DNA of 9,314 nucleotides from a bacterium (GTDB taxonomy: Bacteria; SZUA-182; SZUA-191): NCBI GenBank assembly GCA_003230535.1, contig QIEW01000250.1, forward strand, positions 1 through 9,314. The letters run 5' to 3'. The position numbers and the translations under genes were made by a program. Position 1 is the first letter of the stretch; every line of letters starts with the position of its first letter. The notes beneath the pieces are model-generated. The model had not been told where the DNA came from. It did not search any database and saw only the letters and a program-made list of their open reading frames with translations. Below are positions 6,845 through 9,314 of this stretch, piece after piece.

Positions 6845-6878
6845 CACCAGTCAGGTCTGAGGACCTGACTGCACAAAA
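6807..6878. repeat. Double-hairpin repeat, copy 1
   Basis: First hairpin: 13-bp perfect stem GATGTGTCAGATT/AATCTGACACATC (6807-6819 with 6825-6837), 5-nt loop. Second hairpin: 10-bp perfect stem CAGTCAGGTC/GACCTGACTG (6848-6857 with 6862-6871), TGAG loop. The spacer TCCTAAAACC-type motif and the GCACAAAA tail recur in copy 2 at 7416-7483 in the same orientation. No T-run follows either hairpin. Confidence 0.8.
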
Positions 6879-6957
6879 CTGGATGAACCAAAAAAACCGC
6901 AAACGGTACTTTAAAATGTTCTAAGTCCATAAGGTATTCAGGATAACGGTGGCGTCT

Positions 6958-7004
6958 GTAGTGGTGTCAGGTTTGCAAAATCGCCTGGCGCCACTATCTT
7001 TTTT
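6958..7004 (+). terminator. Intrinsic terminator-like hairpin with T-run
   Basis: The 14-bp stem pairs 6958-6971 with 6984-6997 (three G-U wobbles, no mismatch), has a 12-nt loop, and is followed by C then six T (6999-7004). It would stop rightward transcription coming from the arg/lipoprotein genes, though it lies 240 nt past the lipoprotein stop. The left arm shares GTGGTGTCAG with the double-hairpin copy 2, so it may be a diverged relative of that repeat. Confidence 0.5.
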
Positions 7005-7070
7005 GGGTCATACAAAGATGAAGCGGTAAAAATACTAACAGGCTATTTCTATCTGGTGTTCCAATCCGAT

Positions 7071-7136
7071 CTTTCGGCTTGTCTCAAGCCGAAAGCGCTA
7101 AGGGCAACGGTACCCTGTTGGGTTTCGGCCTGAGAC
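7071..7136. other. Segment with two mutually exclusive hairpins
   Basis: CTTTCGGCTTG (7071-7081) pairs perfectly with CAAGCCGAAAG (7085-7095) around a 3-nt loop. The same right arm, read as GTCTCAAGCCGAAA (7081-7094), can instead pair with TTTCGGCCTGAGAC (7123-7136) with one mismatch around a 28-nt loop. The two folds cannot coexist. No T-run or ribosome site follows directly, so a switch role is only a possibility. Confidence 0.5.
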
Positions 7137-7271
7137 AGACAGAAACATCTGTAAAAGTGATGAGTTAATTATTTAAACTCACTTATTTATCTTTCCTGTT
7201 CTGACTTGTCAAGATCAACTGGGTGAACGTACTAATACACCCTTTCGCAAATAACTGGGTTTATAAAGTCT

Positions 7272-7396
7272 GTCATTCCTGGCTTGACCAGGAATCCAGA
7301 CCGACTCGTCTGGGCGTAGGCGCCAGCCGGAGCCTGGTAAAAAACCTCTGGATTACTGCTGGAGTTTATCCCCGCGAAAGCAGGGGCAGGAATGAC
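7272..7396. repeat. 125-bp palindromic element with 10-bp terminal inverted repeats
   Basis: GTCATTCCTG (7272-7281) and CAGGAATGAC (7387-7396) are perfect inverted repeats. The left end also forms an 8-bp hairpin ATTCCTGG/CCAGGAAT (7275-7295), and a CCCCGC...GCAGGGG hairpin lies near the right end. From memory, this resembles the intergenic 'GTCATTCC-TGxxxx-CAGGAATCC' repeats found in many environmental bacterial genomes. It codes for nothing convincing. Confidence 0.65.
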
Positions 7397-7535
7397 CCTA
7401 AAGGATTATTCCTGTGGTGTCAGATTCTCAAATCTGACACCTCCTAAAACCGCAGTCAGGTCTGAGGACCTGACTGCACAAAATTCCTAACGTTTCCAGG
7501 CCAATTTGGCTTAAGTGAACCGTATTGCCCTTAAT

Positions 7536-7554
7536 CCCCCTTTGTCAAAGGGGG
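7536..7554. repeat. Short palindrome CCCCCTTT-GTC-AAAGGGGG
   Basis: Perfect 8-bp inverted repeat with a 3-nt loop. It looks like a fragment of the C-rich/G-rich palindromic repeats seen in many intergenic regions. No T-run follows, so it is not a typical terminator. Confidence 0.55.
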
Positions 7555-7587
7555 AAACAGAATCCGTCAATTTGCGCCTGGTATGAT

Positions 7588-7743
7588 ACTAGTATAGCGT
7601 TTCAGTAAAAAGCATACGTTTAAATGTCATTGCGAACGAAGTGAAGCAATCTCATATGCCGCGGGAAAACAAGGGGCTTCGTCGTTTCACTCCTCGCAAT
7701 GACACAATTATTTGTCTATATTTTATTGAAACGCTCCACTAGT
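7588..7743. repeat. 156-bp MITE-like element with 23-bp imperfect terminal inverted repeats
   Basis: The left end (7588-7610) and right end (7721-7743) are inverted copies matching at 20 of 23 positions; shared blocks are ACTAGT, AGCGTTTCA and TAAAA. It encloses the 78-bp element at 7626-7703. There is no coding capacity. It ends 19 nt before argF, so it forms the immediate upstream region of that gene and may carry its promoter (TATATT at 7717-7722 is a weak -10 candidate). Confidence 0.6.
7626..7703. repeat. 78-bp inner palindromic element (GTCATTGCGA type)
   Basis: GTCATTGCGA (7626-7635) and TCGCAATGAC (7694-7703) are perfect terminal inverted repeats, flanked by one more matched pair (T/A). 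Partial similarity continues inward (AGTGAA, CGAAGC blocks). From memory, this matches a very common intergenic palindrome family in environmental genomes. Confidence 0.65.
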
Positions 7744-7762
7744 GATGAAAGAGTTATAATTT

Positions 7763-8698
7763 ATGAAAAGGGACTTATGTTCTGTCCGTGATTTCAGCCC
7801 CAAGGAGATTGAGACGCTAATAGAGTTGGCTCAAAAGCTTAAGGAGCAAACCGGATCAGGAATTACTCATTCTCCGCTGCAAGGCAAGACATTGGTTCTG
7901 CTGTTCTGTAAACCGTCTACCCGCACTCGGATTTCCTTTGAGGTGGGAATGTACCAGCTCGGCGGGCAAAGCCTTTACCTCAACTATACTGATACGCATC
8001 TCGGTCGAGGAGAGAGCTTAGCCGATACGGCGCGGGTTCTTTCCCGATATGTCCAGGGAATTGTCTTACGAACTTATGCGCATCAGGATTTAGTGGAACT
8101 GGCCCGAACGGCTGACATACCGCTCATAAACGGGTTGACTGATTTACTGCATCCGTGTCAAATCCTGGCTGATTTGCTTACCATCAAGGAAAAGTTCCAT
8201 AAGATTAAAGGCGTTAGGATAGTCTATATCGGAGATGGAAATAATATTGCCAACTCCTGGTTAATGGCCGCCGGTCACCTAGGATTAAAGTTGCGGTTGG
8301 CTATCCCGGAGGGCTATCTTCCCGACCCTGAGATTGTCAAGTTTGCCCGAACGCAGGCTCCCAAGTATGGCGGGGAAATAGAGTTCTATCATGACCCTTG
8401 GCGGGCGGTTCAGGGCGCTCAGGTACTCTATACTGATGTATGGACAAGCATGGGGCAAGAGGAAGAGGTCTTATCGCGGGAAAAAGCATTCCAAAACTAT
8501 CAGATTAGCGCGCAACTTCTGGCGCAAGCGGCGCCTGATGCGATAGTTATGCATTGTCTGCCCGCGCATCGGGGCGAGGAAATAGCCGGCGAGGTACTGG
8601 AAAATAAGCGATCGGTAGTTTTTGACCAGGCGGAAAACCGGCTCCATATCCAGAAGGCAATCTTGAATTTTTTATTGGCTCCTCAGAACCTGCCTTAG
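7763..8698 (+). CDS. argF: Ornithine carbamoyltransferase
   Basis: Joins carbamoyl phosphate and ornithine to give citrulline, the sixth step of arginine synthesis, in the cytoplasm. The 311-residue product has normal length and the full set of motifs: carbamoyl-phosphate binding KPSTRTR (50-56), HPCQ (130-133), the hinge DGNNIANS (158-165), ornithine-side DVWTSMGQE (225-233) with Asp225, and HCLPAHRGEEI (264-274). The SMG and HCLP loops mark an ornithine rather than an aspartate carbamoyltransferase. The ATG at 7763 is preceded by GAAAGAG (7747-7753), a modest binding site at 9 nt. It lies 1377 nt after argD, separated by the lipoprotein gene and the repeat island, so it probably needs its own promoter. 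TATAAT at 7755-7760 is too close to the ATG to serve a normal leader. Confidence 0.96.
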   Translation: MKRDLCSVRDFSPKEIETLIELAQKLKEQTGSGITHSPLQGKTLVLLFCKPSTRTRISFEVGMYQLGGQSLYLNYTDTHLGRGESLADTARVLSRYVQGIVLRTYAHQDLVELARTADIPLINGLTDLLHPCQILADLLTIKEKFHKIKGVRIVYIGDGNNIANSWLMAAGHLGLKLRLAIPEGYLPDPEIVKFARTQAPKYGGEIEFYHDPWRAVQGAQVLYTDVWTSMGQEEEVLSREKAFQNYQISAQLLAQAAPDAIVMHCLPAHRGEEIAGEVLENKRSVVFDQAENRLHIQKAILNFLLAPQNLP

Positions 8699-8828
8699 AG
8701 AAATAATCATCTCTTTGTAATTGGATGATGGCTTTAGGACTGCACAGACAGGGGCTGGCTAAACTTGCTCTTCTGATGGGATCTTCCCAGTAGCCTGAAT
8801 ATATTTATGCTTGCCACGGAGGTTATTA

Positions 8829-9008
8829 ATGGAAGCATCGTCTATTAAAAAAGCTCTGCAAGTAGCTGTATCAGCAGCTCACAAAGGGGGAGAAGCGCTG
8901 ATGGCAAACTTGGGGAAGCTGACCGAGATCCAGTTCAAGGGTGAGATAAATCTGTTGACCGCCGCTGACCGGGAATCTGAAGAAAAGATCTTATGGTACT
9001 TAACCTGA
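8829..9008 (+). pseudogene. Inositol-monophosphatase-family gene cut by an IS
   Basis: Only the first ~58 codons remain of what is normally a ~260-residue Mg-dependent sugar-phosphate phosphatase (IMPase/SuhB family). The remnant has the N-terminal helix 'ALQVAVSAAHKGGEALMANLG' (residues 9-29) and the following FKGEINLLTAADRESEEKIL (37-56), matching the family pattern 'KG..DLVT.AD..SE..I'. The metal-binding GEE and DPLDGT motifs are absent because the frame stops at 9006-9008, inside the IS end. GGAGG (8818-8822) lies 6 nt before the ATG, so the start is clear. The rest of the gene may lie beyond the IS, outside the window. The gap to argF (8699-8828) holds no other gene. Confidence 0.75.
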
Positions 9009-9314
9009 GTTCGGGATAAAATTATAAGATCACAGGCAGCATTTCCAAGTGTTGAGCAGAGATATTCAAGCTTGGCTTTTTATCCTGGTAGGTATAGGCG
9101 ATGAGGCCGGCTACCAGGTTAACCATAAAATTGGTAATGCTTCTGTGGCGGGAATGTTCGATCTGAGAGATATTTTTCAATTGATCATTGACGGTTTCGA
9201 TAATAGAGCGTTTCCGCAGCAGAATTTTATCCATGAGCGGCATCAGGCGATTGCGCATATTTTTCTTCAGCTTGGTGACGAGTTGAATTCCTTTTTTAAA
9301 CAATAGATTAAATA
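9004..9314 (-). mobile_element. IS982-type insertion sequence, partial
   Basis: The element enters the phosphatase gene and runs off the window. The transposase reads leftward on the - strand and ends at 9022, so its 3' end is the left end here. The proposed boundary is ACCTGAGTTCGGGATAAAA starting at 9004, which looks like a terminal inverted repeat because the host reading frame loses family similarity there; the exact base is uncertain by about 10 nt. The other end and the target duplication are not in the window. Confidence 0.7.
9022..9314 (-). CDS. IS982-family transposase, C-terminal part
   Basis: The C-terminal ~97 residues of a DDE transposase that cuts and pastes the insertion sequence. 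The visible part reads ...[19 protein letters not shown]..., then [17 protein letters not shown] and [17 protein letters not shown], which I recognise as the conserved C-terminal third of IS982 transposases. The Glu codon at 9196-9198 (in RSIIETVND) is the likely last catalytic residue of the DDE triad. The frame stays open to the window edge; the TTG at 9301-9303 is inside the gene and not its start. Full-length members have about 270-300 residues, so roughly two thirds lie outside. The 3' end is intact, with a TAA stop and a short tail before the IS end. Confidence 0.85.
   Translation of the reverse strand, partial: FNLLFKKGIQLVTKLKKNMRNRLMPLMDKILLRKRSIIETVNDQLKNISQIEHSRHRSITNFMVNLVAGLIAYTYQDKKPSLNISAQHLEMLPVIL

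Noticed and set aside
6807-6871. The two strong hairpins as terminators after the lipoprotein gene
   Set aside because: Neither is followed by a T-run; the recurrence at 7416-7483 favours a dispersed repeat.
7223-7447. 74-residue open frame on the + strand
   Set aside because: It is made almost wholly of the 7272-7396 palindromic element and the double-hairpin copy 2, with no good ribosome site and no protein-like pattern; it is a chance frame through repeats.
7755-7760. TATAAT as the argF promoter
   Set aside because: It lies 2 nt before the ATG, so transcription would begin inside the gene; there is no matching -35 at proper spacing.
8697-8716. AGAGA/TCTCT hairpin after argF as a terminator
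   Set aside because: The stem is only 5 bp, weak, and followed by just two T beyond the stem.
9049-9306. 85-residue + strand frame at the window end
   Set aside because: It is the antisense of the IS982 transposase, which matches a known family on the - strand.

Overview
The window looks like a chromosomal segment of a diderm (Gram-negative type) bacterium. The support is an MCE/Mla envelope lipid-transport operon, two proteins with lipoprotein-type signal peptides, good Shine-Dalgarno sites, and intergenic palindromic repeats of the GTCATTGCGA and GTCATTCCTG kinds. From memory, those repeats are common in environmental lineages such as Desulfobacterota, Nitrospirota and some Planctomycetota. 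I cannot name the taxon from sequence alone.

Region 1 (1-4049) is a lipid-transport locus on the + strand. It holds a permease with a STAS domain fused to its N-terminus (MlaB+MlaE in one chain), an MlaF-type ATPase, an MlaD-type MCE protein with a long C-terminal tail carrying four 25-residue repeats, and a PqiC/DUF330-type auxiliary lipoprotein. The first three genes are packed with a 1-nt gap and a 4-nt overlap; the lipoprotein follows after 114 nt. No MlaC-like shuttle is present, so the long MCE tail plus the lipoprotein suggest a bridging rather than a shuttling design. A 14-bp tandem repeat and a perfect hairpin lie upstream.

Region 2 (4050-6718) holds a gene-free 289-nt stretch with an inverted repeat and a good extended -10 promoter. 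Then come argB and argD (overlapping by 17 nt) and a small lipoprotein whose mature part is half His and Glu. The ArgB sequence seems to lack the features of arginine-inhibited enzymes.

Region 3 (6719-7762) is a 1044-nt gene-free island filled with palindromic structure. It contains two copies of a double-hairpin repeat, a terminator-like hairpin, a segment with two mutually exclusive pairings, a 125-bp element with 10-bp terminal inverted repeats, a short C5T3 palindrome, and a 156-bp element with 23-bp imperfect terminal inverted repeats that encloses a second 78-bp palindromic element.

Region 4 (7763-9314) holds argF (ornithine carbamoyltransferase), so the arginine genes run argB-argD-argF with the lipoprotein and repeat island inserted. 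It is followed by the first ~58 codons of an inositol-monophosphatase-family gene, cut off by an IS982-type insertion sequence whose transposase is on the - strand and runs off the window.

I found no tRNA, rRNA, CRISPR array or known riboswitch. The most interesting items are the hybrid Mla/Pqi-like transporter with its 25-residue repeats, the His/Glu lipoprotein inside the arginine cluster, and the repeat island with its nested elements.
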